A DNA stretch of 64,000 nucleotides from Pedobacter panaciterrae (lineage in GTDB: Bacteria > Bacteroidota > Bacteroidia > Sphingobacteriales > Sphingobacteriaceae): contig NZ_JABMKW010000017.1 of assembly GCF_013204795.1 (NCBI RefSeq), positions 310,001 through 374,000 of the forward strand. Direction: 5' to 3'. Position 1 is the first letter of the stretch, and each line of letters starts with the position of its first letter. The notes beneath the pieces are model-generated. The model saw only the letters and a program-made list of their open reading frames with translations. It ran no database searches and had not been told where the DNA came from. Position numbers and translations under genes: made by a program. Positions 55,775 through 64,000 of this stretch are shown in pieces.

Positions 55775-58748
55775 CTGTCCCTTGAACCGGATTTAAATCA
55801 ATAGGCAATGTGATCTGTATTCTGGTGCCGGATTCATCCGATTTGATTTCTGTTTTTCCGTTTAACAGCCTTACATTTGCCTGTATTGTTGATAATCCAA
55901 TCCCCTTATTTTTGACTTCCGCCCAGCTAAAACCACTCCCATTATCCTCTACCTGTATTTGAGTGACATTGCGTTCAATCACGATTTGGACCACGGCTTG
56001 ACTGGCATGGGCATGCTTAATGATATTGACCATAAGTTCCTGCACGATTCTATAGATAGAAAGCTGGATGTATTTGTCCAGCGCAAGTGGGTCACCAGTG
56101 AAGTGACAGTTAAAGGAAACCTCCCCCCTCAGCTGCCAACAAACATCTTCAAGAGCGGCCTTAAGTCCAAAATCTTCCAGGGCAGGCGGCATAAGTTCAT
56201 GAGAGACCCGTCTGCTTTCTTTAATACATTTAGTCAGCAGGTCCTGGGCCTCATTTAATATTTTCTGTTGTTCGTTGCCTGCATTAGAAAGACTTGGTTT
56301 CAGGCGGTCAAGGGTAAGTTTAATTCCATAAAGAATCTGCCCAATACCATTGTGAAGGGTTTCAGCAATCCGTTTTCTCTCCTCTTCCTGTACCTTAAGT
56401 GTTGCCCGAATGATCTCCTGTCGCTGCTTCTTTTTAGCCTCATTGTGTTCCAGCCAAAGCTGATGATTTTTCTCCTGAAGTTCTTTCCTTTCGGTAATGT
56501 CCTCTGAAACACCAACAATATGACTGGGCTTCCCGGCATGATCATACTTATAAATGCTTCTTCTGGTCCGGATCCAATGGACATGACCAGCTGCGTCAAT
56601 CAACCTGTAGGTCAGCTCACTTACCTTACTGTTTTTTGCGTTTCTCAGTTCAGCAAGGTTGTTAAAGAAATTATTGCGGTCTTCTGGATGGATAAATTCA
56701 CCATAAAAGGAAATGTCCAAATGCCTGATCTCCTGTGGCGACTTGTTCAGTAAAGTAGCAATTTTATAATTGGAATAAATCTGCCTCCGGTTGATCAGAT
56801 CAATAGCATAAACCATATCCGGTGCCGAATCTGCGATGCTATTGATTAATGCAGCATTCTCTCTGATCGCCTTTTCAGCATGCTTTCGCGCACTGATATC
56901 CATGTTGGTTGCGACAAGGCCATCTCCCATCTTTACAAAATTACAGTAGAACCATTTGTGAATACCATTGTAGGCAAAAGCATATTCCTTTCCGTCAGGT
57001 TCTGCCGTTTCCATTACCCTTAACATGATGTCGAATAATCCCGCGGCACGTAGACCAGGATATTCCTCCAAATAGCGTTTCCCTACAAGGTCGTTTCGAT
57101 TAGTTTCCTTTTCCAGTTCTTTACTTACCATTTTTATGAGAAAATCATTGATCACACCGTCCTGGCCACGGACAGCCTCCAAAACAGACATGCCTACCAG
57201 AGTGCTGTCGAAAACCGACTGCAGCATATCCAAGCTGGTTTTTGACTCCAACTCAACCTGCTTATGTTCGGTAATGTCGTCGGTGATGGCCACCAACAGG
57301 TTATTCAACCTGACAGCTTTAATTCTGAACCAATGTTGCATTTCCTCTCCAGCATAGCAGGTTTCAAATTCCGCCGGACGTCCACTTATGGCAACTTTTT
57401 TGAACTCATCAAATATCCCGGTGCTCAGGGTATGTGGAAACACATTGCTATAAAGTTTACCCACCACCTCACTACTGGATAAGCCTGTTGTTTCTAAAGT
57501 AAATTTATTGAACATCAGAATCTCAAAATCTGCTACTTCAGATTGCTGGTTATAAATAATATTAAATACAGAAATAGAGTTGGGTGCTGCATCAAAAATG
57601 GACTCCAGCAAATCCTTGCTTTCTTTTAATTTCAGTTCGGCATTCTTCTCCTGTGTGACATCCTGCCAGATGTGAAAAGCGTAGGTCGGCTCACCTTCCT
57701 GATTACGACGGAAAATAGTCCCTCTTAAACGCAGCCAAATGTATCCCCCGTTTTTGTGCTTCGCCCTGTATTCGATCTGCTCAGTTTCACCATCCTTCAG
57801 CAAATTCACCCGCTTATAATAATCCAGCAGTGACTGCAGATCCTCAGCATGGATTAAATGGTCTGCCCCCCCGTCTGAGGACATGGAGATCATTTCTTCC
57901 CGGGTATATCCTACCAGCATCAGCGGATCCCTGTTGATGTACTCCAATTTTCTGGAAGGAAGTCGCACTACAGAGACTACGTCTGGCAGCGTGTCCATAA
58001 TCGACTGAATGAAATGGGTTTGTGCTTCCAATTCCAGCTCTGTCTTTTTCAGTGGGGTAATATCACGTTCAATGGAAAGAATGCTTTCTATGCACTGCTC
58101 GGCGTCAAATTCAGGCACCATCTTGGAAAAATAGAAAAGCTCCCCAAAAGGTCCGGGGTAACTGTAGTAATGCTCCTGCGCCTTACCTGTGTTAAAAACT
58201 TGTTTCATCTTTTCCATCCAGGGTAGCGCCACTTCAGGTGATTGGCCGATCTGGATCAGGGTCTTCCCTACTAACTGGTCTAATGTCCTGCCCGTCTTCT
58301 GGGTATATACCTGATTAGCATATAAGAGCTGCAAATCCCTGTTCCACCGGCTAATGGCATCAGGGGTATTTTCTACAAGTGTTTGATATTGATGTCCATT
58401 TGTCTTAAGTTCAGTAATTTCAGAGAACATCACAATTGCTCCGCCGTTTTCAGCTCGCAGAGCAGTCATGCTGATCCATGTGCCGCTAACTGTAGAAATA
58501 TATTGACAGGAAACTTTTGTTTGCTCCGACAGCGCAGCATTAATAGAAGCATAGCAATGTGTCGGGATAGATTCCATAAATATCTCCCCCACATTCCGAC
58601 CCAAGATATTTTCTTTTTTCAGCTGCGAAAAATGCTCTGCCTCTCGATTCAGGTAGACAAACCTACCCTCTTTATCCAGCAAGTAACAAGCAATGGGTAT
58701 TGAATTGAGCAGATATTCTGAAAGATGTTCATAAGAATTTATTTCCAT
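55764..58748 (-). CDS. Multi-PAS sensor histidine kinase (NarX/DegS type)
   Basis: This 994-residue soluble protein has about six PAS/PAC repeats (first near residues 8-110, last near 640-770). HisKA_3 carries 'RIAETLHNGIGQILYGI' and a C-terminal HATPase carries 'VEDNGSGFSWAEVKNKGIGL'. With no membrane segment, it senses intracellular redox or ligand cues. It converges on the NarL regulator gene. Confidence 0.9.
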   Translation of the reverse strand: MEINSYEHLSEYLLNSIPIACYLLDKEGRFVYLNREAEHFSQLKKENILGRNVGEIFMESIPTHCYASINAALSEQTKVSCQYISTVSGTWISMTALRAENGGAIVMFSEITELKTNGHQYQTLVENTPDAISRWNRDLQLLYANQVYTQKTGRTLDQLVGKTLIQIGQSPEVALPWMEKMKQVFNTGKAQEHYYSYPGPFGELFYFSKMVPEFDAEQCIESILSIERDITPLKKTELELEAQTHFIQSIMDTLPDVVSVVRLPSRKLEYINRDPLMLVGYTREEMISMSSDGGADHLIHAEDLQSLLDYYKRVNLLKDGETEQIEYRAKHKNGGYIWLRLRGTIFRRNQEGEPTYAFHIWQDVTQEKNAELKLKESKDLLESIFDAAPNSISVFNIIYNQQSEVADFEILMFNKFTLETTGLSSSEVVGKLYSNVFPHTLSTGIFDEFKKVAISGRPAEFETCYAGEEMQHWFRIKAVRLNNLLVAITDDITEHKQVELESKTSLDMLQSVFDSTLVGMSVLEAVRGQDGVINDFLIKMVSKELEKETNRNDLVGKRYLEEYPGLRAAGLFDIMLRVMETAEPDGKEYAFAYNGIHKWFYCNFVKMGDGLVATNMDISARKHAEKAIRENAALINSIADSAPDMVYAIDLINRRQIYSNYKIATLLNKSPQEIRHLDISFYGEFIHPEDRNNFFNNLAELRNAKNSKVSELTYRLIDAAGHVHWIRTRRSIYKYDHAGKPSHIVGVSEDITERKELQEKNHQLWLEHNEAKKKQRQEIIRATLKVQEEERKRIAETLHNGIGQILYGIKLTLDRLKPSLSNAGNEQQKILNEAQDLLTKCIKESRRVSHELMPPALEDFGLKAALEDVCWQLRGEVSFNCHFTGDPLALDKYIQLSIYRIVQELMVNIIKHAHASQAVVQIVIERNVTQIQVEDNGSGFSWAEVKNKGIGLSTIQANVRLLNGKTEIKSDESGTRIQITLPIDLNPVQGTVKR

Positions 58749-58892
58749 AAAAAGAGGGCCGGTTTAGAATGCCTTATATTTCTTATTGCTGTTATCTAAT
58801 CACTAAAACATTCATTTCTTACCAATATTATTTGCTTTTATATTTAGATGATGACCGCTGCAAAAAGGAAAAAATAACTAGAACCAAACGAA

Positions 58893-59330
58893 TCAGTCAT
58901 CAGCAACATATGGCCGTAAAGTGTTTAAGTTTTCAATTGCATTCCCTATGGTATTGTTAAAATAAGTATAAACTTGCTTTCCTTCAGTCATCCAGTTCCG
59001 AATAGAAGAAGTATACTCATAAAGAAATCCATCCTCATAGCTACCCAGGTAGTCTCCGCCAGGACCATGGAACCTGACGTAAACACAATCGCGATCGGAG
59101 TTGAGCATATAGCCGCCCTCATGAAGTTTATCATGCAAAACCACCCCCATCTGGTAATTCTCCAACATGCGATAAATATCCTGCTGGTACCAGCTTTGAT
59201 GTCGAAATTCTAAAGCTACCTTCCAGCTACTCTGCGGATCACACTTGTGAATACAATCCAACAAGCTCAACAGTTTTCTGACAAGAGCTACTCTAAGACT
59301 TGCGGGAAATTGCACCAAAAGGCATCCCTT
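58893..59330 (-). pseudogene. DUF72 protein, C-terminal part only
   Basis: The intact 141-codon frame (58893-59318) holds VQFPASLR, 'WKVALEFRHQSWY', 'VYVRFHGPGG' and 'YTYFNNTIGNA', the second half of a DUF72 protein. Upstream, a one-base loss in the CCC at about 59325-59327 (plus strand) would break 'DKRGCLLVQF'. Only traces of the N-terminal half follow. The short frame may still be translated from GTG 59318. Confidence 0.7.
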
Positions 59331-59419
59331 TTATCCCTCACCATCAATTTCTTATTGAATAACTGAAAGCAGCCTGATCTGGTTGACAATTGGCTCGGCA
59401 ACCCGTTACTCATTTCCTA

Positions 59420-59572
59420 TTATGTTCCACTGCGGATCAGCCGCAGCAATACCGCAATGACTGCAATGACCAGCAGTGCATGAATAATTCCTCCAGTATA
59501 AAAACCACCCAGAAAACTTATTGCCCAGATGATGACTAGAATGACCGCAATAACATACAGTAGATTTCCCAT
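59420..59572 (-). CDS. lmo0937-family small membrane protein
   Basis: ATG 59572 opens a 50-residue protein beginning MGNLLYVIAVILVIIWAISF and continuing LGGFYTGGIIHALLVIAVIA, with two membrane segments and a basic end. The pattern is the lmo0937 family, often stress-related and near DUF892 or CsbD genes. Confidence 0.8.
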   Translation of the reverse strand: MGNLLYVIAVILVIIWAISFLGGFYTGGIIHALLVIAVIAVLLRLIRSGT

Positions 59573-60074
59573 AATATTCTGCTTTAAATTTAAATACTAA
59601 TCTTATAACCGCCTGAAATGCTTTTTGTTTTAGCTATTTTCCATGTTAGTCCCTTCCAGATAGCTATAAGAATAAGATAGCAAATGAACCAAAAACATTT
59701 TAAACAGTACTTGCAAAGTCGATTCAACAGATCTTTCTGTGAAAGCCAAATCAATTTATTTTCCAGAGTTTATTCAACTTACCAAGGGAGTTGCCCTTAA
59801 TAATAAAAGCAAACACCACTAAAAAGAAACGTGTTAAGAAAACTCAGTATTTCCTGCACGGACTGCGAATTCCAGAAACCCACATGGTCTAGGTTACAGA
59901 ACTCTCATTCATCTCTCCACTTAAGCCTAGCGTTTTAAGTAGCTTTTAAGCTGACTTTTAATTCATCGTCTCTTTGGTTATATCGAAGTAGCTAAAGGAG
60001 AAGTCTTTAAGATGATATGGACTGCTGGCTGAATTTCCTCACAAGTTTCCCTTGGATATAAAACAAACTTTCTT
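59573..60074. other. Gene-free stretch
   Basis: AT-rich sequence with no frame, hairpin or repeat that I can support. Confidence 0.4.
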
Positions 60075-60188
60075 TCAGACTGGCATCACAATATAGATAT
60101 CCTTTAGAGACTTCCTGGCATCAGTCGCCATCACTAGCGCACTAATGATCTGGCCTGTTACTGTGCTTTCGGTAAAAGCCGTCCTAAT
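60075..60188 (-). pseudogene. CinA-like remnant
   Basis: A 37-codon frame without a start reads RTAFTESTVTGQIISALVMA, then 'TDARKSLKDIYIVMPV'. It resembles the 'AFAESATAGRLSAEFGLVPD' core of CinA. It is closed upstream by TAA. It is probably a decayed second copy. Confidence 0.4.
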
Positions 60189-60206
60189 TTAAACGAGATA
60201 AAACAA

Positions 60207-60231
60207 AACCCTATCCTTCGACAGGGTTTTA
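60207..60231. terminator. Bidirectional-type terminator after the DUF892 gene
   Basis: AAAACCCT pairs with AGGGTTTT across 60207-60231, with A and T runs on either side. It lies about 20 bases downstream of the DUF892 stop on the minus strand. Confidence 0.65.
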
Positions 60232-60250
60232 CTCAATTGTTTTAAGCGAC

Positions 60251-60760
60251 TTAAACCGTCATATTTGCCTCAGTCATTGCGATATCTGTCAGCAGGCTAT
60301 CTGTTTCCTTTTCTTCTGCCAGCGTTTCAGCCAACAAGGCTTCGGCATCCTCATGTTCCATAAGTCGAGCATAGGTAACAAGGCAGCCATAACTGGCAAT
60401 TTCGTAATGTTCAACTTTCTGCGCTGCCGCAATCAATGCAGCATCCAGCGCCGGAGAGTCTTCAAAACTTTCTAAAATTTCATCTGCCTCTTCCAGCAGT
60501 CCTTCCATTGCTTTACATTTTTTAGCTCTGACGGCTAATCCTACGGATTCAAAAACCTGTTTTAATCGGTCAATCTGCCCTTCGGTTTGTTTATAGTGCG
60601 TCTGAAAAGCATTCCTCAGTGACTCACCGAAAGCCCCGTTTGCTAGTTTTTTCAAACCTTTTAACAATTGTTTCTCCGCGCCTAGTATGTCTCTCAATTC
60701 ATCTACAAATAGTTCATGAAGATGAGCATTAGGCATTTGTGCTTGATTTGTAGTTGCCAT
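60251..60760 (-). CDS. DUF892 (YciE/YciF) ferritin-like protein
   Basis: This 169-residue all-helical protein has 'LHELFVDELRDILGAEKQLL', 'ALIAAAQKVEHYEIASYGC' and 'LLAETLAEEKETDSLLTDIA'. The Glu-His pairs fit a di-metal ferritin-like core. It is a general stress protein of uncertain activity and a single-gene unit. Confidence 0.9.
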   Translation of the reverse strand: MATTNQAQMPNAHLHELFVDELRDILGAEKQLLKGLKKLANGAFGESLRNAFQTHYKQTEGQIDRLKQVFESVGLAVRAKKCKAMEGLLEEADEILESFEDSPALDAALIAAAQKVEHYEIASYGCLVTYARLMEHEDAEALLAETLAEEKETDSLLTDIAMTEANMTV

Positions 60761-61323
60761 AATTTTTCATTTTTAGTTTAAGAAATTTGTGTTGGAGTAA
60801 CAATCCGGGATTTTTTTGGTTTTCTCCTGTTTACAGGAATCCAAAATACCTCATTGCAGAAATACACATATCACCCTATTTATCAGCATATTACAAAACA
60901 AACCAGCGACAAGCAAACTACATTTCGGGTATTTGCCGCAACAGAAACGTATTTTTCCATTTCCGCTATCTGTCGGTAAAGTGTCAGAACACATTAAAAT
61001 CTTCAATGTGGCCAAGCCGATTTTAGAAAAAGGGGGTTATCTATGCGGTTATTTTATATTCGAAGTCGAAGATTGAGCGTAATACTCCAACTAACCCATC
61101 GATCAGATGTGGACAATGGCCAATATCCAGGACAAGGGTTGGTACCCACTCTCACTTACCTCCCCTGCCCTGCTTAAAACCAGCTGCAGAAATAAAAACT
61201 TCCCGAATAAAAGGTTTTACGATTAGGAATGTAGTCATTTGGTAAAATCAGCATTCCGATAAGTCTTGCATTTTTCAGCTGATGATCTCATTTAAGTAAA
61301 TGTTTATTTATGCCAGATCTAAG
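60761..61323. other. Gene-free stretch
   Basis: Two overlapping plus frames (60787-61026, 60816-61076) show no domain, start signal or composition typical of a gene. The promoter of the DUF892 gene should lie at the left edge on the minus strand. Confidence 0.4.
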
Positions 61324-62412
61324 TTACTTTTGAAAAGCTGCTTTTACTTTGTCAATAAGACCCGTTTTCCTGCGCCGTTGTTTTTCCGTGCCAATTAAAA
61401 ATCCGTAAGGCTGTAAATCAGGGATATGATCACAAACGATCTTTACCATTCCTAGTAAAGGGATCGCCAGAACCATTCCAGCAATCCCCCATATCATTTC
61501 ACCCAAAACAATAACCAGTATGGTAAATAGGGGATTAATGTTAACCTGCTCTCCGACAATAAGCGGTTCAAGTACATAAGTCTGGATGAATTGGACTAGC
61601 GCGTACGTGACAAGGACGCCAACAATCATTTTAGCATCTCCGCCTCGAGACAGCACTGACAGCAAGGTCAACGAAGTCCCGGTGAGGTTTCCCACAAAAG
61701 GGATAATCTCCAAAATACCACATAACACAGCAAAAAACAATGCACCTTCCACCCCAATAAGGCTAAAGCCTATCCCATACATTATCCATAAAGTCCCAAT
61801 CATGGCTGCAAGTCCGCTTAAATATTGCTGGGCAACCTGACCTGCTTTATGTACTACTTCATCTGTTTTATCCCGTTGGCCTGCAGGCACGAGTTTAAGT
61901 GCAAATTTTTTAAGGTGTGAACGATAAAGCAGAAAAAGAAACATATAAACCAATACCAGCACGATATTCGCCAAGACATCCATGACTTTACCGGCAAAGC
62001 CGGCTAATAAATTTCCGGCACCATTGCCAGCTCCCTGTTCGGTTTTTTTAATCAGCTCCTGCTGCTGCTTCGGATCCAAACCAATCTTCTCGCTAATCCA
62101 ATGCTGAAAGGCGGAGAAAAGATCAATGACACGCTGTTTCATTTCATCTACATTTTCCATTAGGCCATTGAGCTGCCAGGAGAGTGAAAATAGGACGAGT
62201 GAAATGACCAGTACAAAACTGAGTATACAAATCAGGGACGCGGCTCCCCGTCCCATCCCTTTATGCTCCAGCCAATTACAAAATCTGATAAACAACATGG
62301 AAAATACCGATGCAAGTGTGACCGGAATGAGGAATGGTCCAGCAAAATACAATCCTGAAAAGGTCAGAATAAAAAACAAAAGCACATAAATACTGTGTTG
62401 AAGTTTTGCCAT
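61324..62412 (-). CDS. AI-2E family transporter
   Basis: This 362-residue membrane protein has about eight hydrophobic segments. The family pattern 'LFFAVLCGILEIIPFVGNLT' and 'YVLEPLIVGEQVNINPLFTI' is near the C-terminus. Members export autoinducers or exchange sodium for protons; the substrate is unknown here. The basic C-terminus is cytoplasmic. Confidence 0.88.
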   Translation of the reverse strand: MAKLQHSIYVLLFFILTFSGLYFAGPFLIPVTLASVFSMLFIRFCNWLEHKGMGRGAASLICILSFVLVISLVLFSLSWQLNGLMENVDEMKQRVIDLFSAFQHWISEKIGLDPKQQQELIKKTEQGAGNGAGNLLAGFAGKVMDVLANIVLVLVYMFLFLLYRSHLKKFALKLVPAGQRDKTDEVVHKAGQVAQQYLSGLAAMIGTLWIMYGIGFSLIGVEGALFFAVLCGILEIIPFVGNLTGTSLTLLSVLSRGGDAKMIVGVLVTYALVQFIQTYVLEPLIVGEQVNINPLFTILVIVLGEMIWGIAGMVLAIPLLGMVKIVCDHIPDLQPYGFLIGTEKQRRRKTGLIDKVKAAFQK

Positions 62413-62717
62413 ACTTCTGACAACAAATCTTCAGCAAGAACTGTTTGTTCTGGTGCAGAAAAACCCTATCGTCATATGGGGTTAGCGGCACAAAGTCCGG
62501 CAACATTTCGCAAGAGGCCGGTAATACCCCCAATAGTATGATTCAATCTTATTGTCACTCAACGCCGTTGTCTGGTTGACACACGTTTGAGATTCTGACC
62601 CACAAAAATGTCGATTGTTATTTAAACAGGTATTTAACGCTGAAACATTTCATCATACAAAGGGTTATATAGCACATAATCATCTGTAATGGAATTGTTA
62701 ATATAAAATTCATCGCT
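62413..62717. other. Intergenic region between divergent genes
   Basis: It should hold the promoters of the AI-2E and DUF4142 genes. No consensus promoter, repeat or RNA was clear. Confidence 0.4.
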
Positions 62718-63566
62718 ATGAAAAATCTCATCATTTGCCTAATCTTTATGATGGCAGCAGCAGGCTCGGCCGCCGCTCAGAATCCAAGCCAAAACCAGTC
62801 TTCAGGAATCACCCCAGAACAGTTCATCAACCAGGCTGCACTCAGCAGCATGAAAGAAATAGCAGCCGGAAAAATAGCTATGCAAAAAGCCGAGAACGCA
62901 AAACTTAAGGACTATGGAGCGATGATGACCCAGGATCATGACAAAGCCAATGTCGAATTAACGGCGATCGCCAAATCTAAAAATGTAAATTTGCCAAGCC
63001 AAACTGACACGACTACTGTTTCATCGGGATCTGGCAACGTTGGTAACAGGCCTGCCTTAGATGGTACTCAAACAGGTATAACCAGTGCCAACGGTACTAC
63101 TATAAATCCAAACACGACCAACAGTACAACGGGTTCAGCAAGAGTTACAACCGGTATCACGGAAACGGACAGCATATCTGCTGCTGCCGCAACAGCCACA
63201 GGTATTAATAAGTCCAACGGAACGACCGGTGCAGCGAAGCACACGCAGAAGCAAAAAAAAGGAGGGCACCATGCTGGTGCTACGCCAGCTGATAGCAATG
63301 ATGGTACATATGCATTGAAAACGATCACCGAAACAGATGTCAGTTCGGCACTTAGGCAGCTGTATACCTTAGATGGCGCGGCGTTCGATACCGCTTATAT
63401 CCAAATGATGGTCTCCGACCATAGAAATGCAATCGCTTTATTTACACAGGGAGCCGAGTCTTCTGATCCGGATATCAAAGCCTTTGCCAGTAAACAACTG
63501 CCCACCTTACGCAACCATTTACAGCAAATTCAAAAAATCTCCGACATGGCAAAAAGTCCGCATTAA
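62718..63566 (+). CDS. DUF4142 exported protein with Thr/Asn/Gly-rich insert
   Basis: This 282-residue protein has a signal peptide ending 'SAAAQ'. The DUF4142 helices are split: the first (EQFINQAALSSMKEIAAGKI ... MMTQDHDKAN) covers residues about 33-85, the second (AAFDTAYIQMMVSDHRNAIA) about 220-275. Between them a low-complexity insert (about 95-190) is rich in Thr, Asn, Gly and Ser. Normal DUF4142 proteins are about 170-200 residues. It is a ferritin-like bundle of the periplasm; the function is unknown. Confidence 0.85.
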   Translation: MKNLIICLIFMMAAAGSAAAQNPSQNQSSGITPEQFINQAALSSMKEIAAGKIAMQKAENAKLKDYGAMMTQDHDKANVELTAIAKSKNVNLPSQTDTTTVSSGSGNVGNRPALDGTQTGITSANGTTINPNTTNSTTGSARVTTGITETDSISAAAATATGINKSNGTTGAAKHTQKQKKGGHHAGATPADSNDGTYALKTITETDVSSALRQLYTLDGAAFDTAYIQMMVSDHRNAIALFTQGAESSDPDIKAFASKQLPTLRNHLQQIQKISDMAKSPH

Positions 63567-63622
63567 CTAATATGTCATTAAAACGCTGAGACGGGCATTA
63601 AATGTATCATGGCATTTCACCA

Positions 63623-63916
63623 TTAGCTGTAATATTCAATTTGACAGCCGATCATAAGTCCGATGCTACTGGAATTGCTTTTTACGCTTTCGAAAGGCAC
63701 CAAGAGTTCCCTAGAGCTTATGGTATGGCCTTCTCCCAGCCAGGCAACCTGTTTCCAGGGACTGTCAACATCAGACTGGCCATCACCAGTTCCATTCAGT
63801 GGAATACGGAGCCGACCGACATTTAATCTACCATCATGAGTGGGAAAGAACCACTTTTCACGAAATACAAAGGACAGATTCGACCAAAAAAGTGGCAAAA
63901 ACACAAATCTTATCAT
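63623..63916 (-). CDS. Hypothetical protein, coupled to upstream gene
   Basis: This 97-residue frame begins at ATG 63916, which overlaps the stop of the upstream partial gene (ATGA). No domain was recognised. The overlap suggests an operon, but the frame could be chance. Confidence 0.35.
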   Translation of the reverse strand: MIRFVFLPLFWSNLSFVFREKWFFPTHDGRLNVGRLRIPLNGTGDGQSDVDSPWKQVAWLGEGHTISSRELLVPFESVKSNSSSIGLMIGCQIEYYS

Positions 63917-64000
63917 TTCAACTTCTTGCCCTCATTAATCACAGCCTGATTAACCTCCCTAATTCTTTCAACATCCATTTTCTCAAAGGCACGGTCATAG
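63913..64000 (-). CDS. C-terminal fragment of unknown gene (cut by window edge)
   Basis: The minus frame enters from base 64000 and reads AFEKMDVERIREVNQAVINE, then GKKLK and TGA at 63913. Helical and charged; no family was recognised. Confidence 0.5.
   Translation of the reverse strand, partial: YDRAFEKMDVERIREVNQAVINEGKKLK

Noticed and set aside
60787..61076. Two overlapping plus-strand frames after the DUF892 gene
   Set aside because: Two competing frames, no motif, aromatic-rich random composition.
62560..62640. Possible insertion-sequence end near the DUF4142 promoter
   Set aside because: The GTTGACACACG stretch has no matching inverted partner or transposase nearby.

Overview
The window reads as a Bacteroidota chromosome, most like Pedobacter, Mucilaginibacter or another Sphingobacteriaceae. 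The grounds are a full set of Bacteroidetes-type conjugation genes (DUF4134 TraE, DUF4133 TraF, TraG, TraJ, TraK, TraM, TraN), a TonB-dependent receptor paired with a DUF4249 lipoprotein, LytTR regulation, a Bacteroidetes histone-H1-like protein, and mostly absent Shine-Dalgarno sequences. No rRNA, tRNA, CRISPR array, integrase or intact insertion sequence was seen. Names rest on reading the translated sequence, not on database searches.

Region 1 (1-14.4 kb) looks like the accessory and replication side of an integrative conjugative element. It holds two related small DNA-binding-type proteins separated by a structured leader that ends in a terminator, a replication-initiator-like protein, two exported proteins, a UvrD-family helicase, and a zinc-less CHC2/Toprim primase-like protein. 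The helicase and primase genes diverge around an exact 21-bp-periodic repeat array. Next comes a three-gene cassette (sce7726-type nuclease fold, sce7725 family, RES domain) that looks like a defence or toxin module. A secreted protein and a serine hydrolase follow.

Region 2 (14.4-38.9 kb) is the mobilisation and transfer block. It starts with nested inverted repeats (oriT candidate), a MobC-like protein and a MOBP-type relaxase. A ParA ATPase and small membrane proteins follow, then traE, traE, traF, traG, three paralogous exported proteins, traJ, traK, a traL-like gene, traM and traN. The block ends with the VirD4-type coupling protein, an ArdC-like antirestriction protein, a DUF4099/DUF3945-like protein and a histone-H1-like protein. 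Several minus-strand genes sit tail-to-tail inside this plus-strand operon: two TonB-C-like proteins, a RES/Xre toxin-antitoxin pair and a CarboxypepD_reg protein. A plus-strand restriction-nuclease-like cargo gene lies between traN and the coupling protein and is bracketed by a 12-bp direct repeat.

Region 3 (39-48.7 kb) holds a LytS/LytTR two-component pair divergent from a TonB-dependent receptor, a DUF4249 lipoprotein and a PAP2 phosphatase. A GNAT acetyltransferase, a TPR histidine kinase and a small secreted protein follow.

Region 4 (48.7-64 kb) resembles a general stress island: DUF2383, CinA/PncC-like, cyclopropane fatty acid synthase, an ECF sigma factor, a NarL regulator with a multi-PAS kinase, an lmo0937-type peptide, DUF892, an AI-2E family transporter and DUF4142. 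Decayed genes lie among these: a frameshifted alpha/beta hydrolase, an HxlR tail, a DUF72 tail and a CinA-like remnant.
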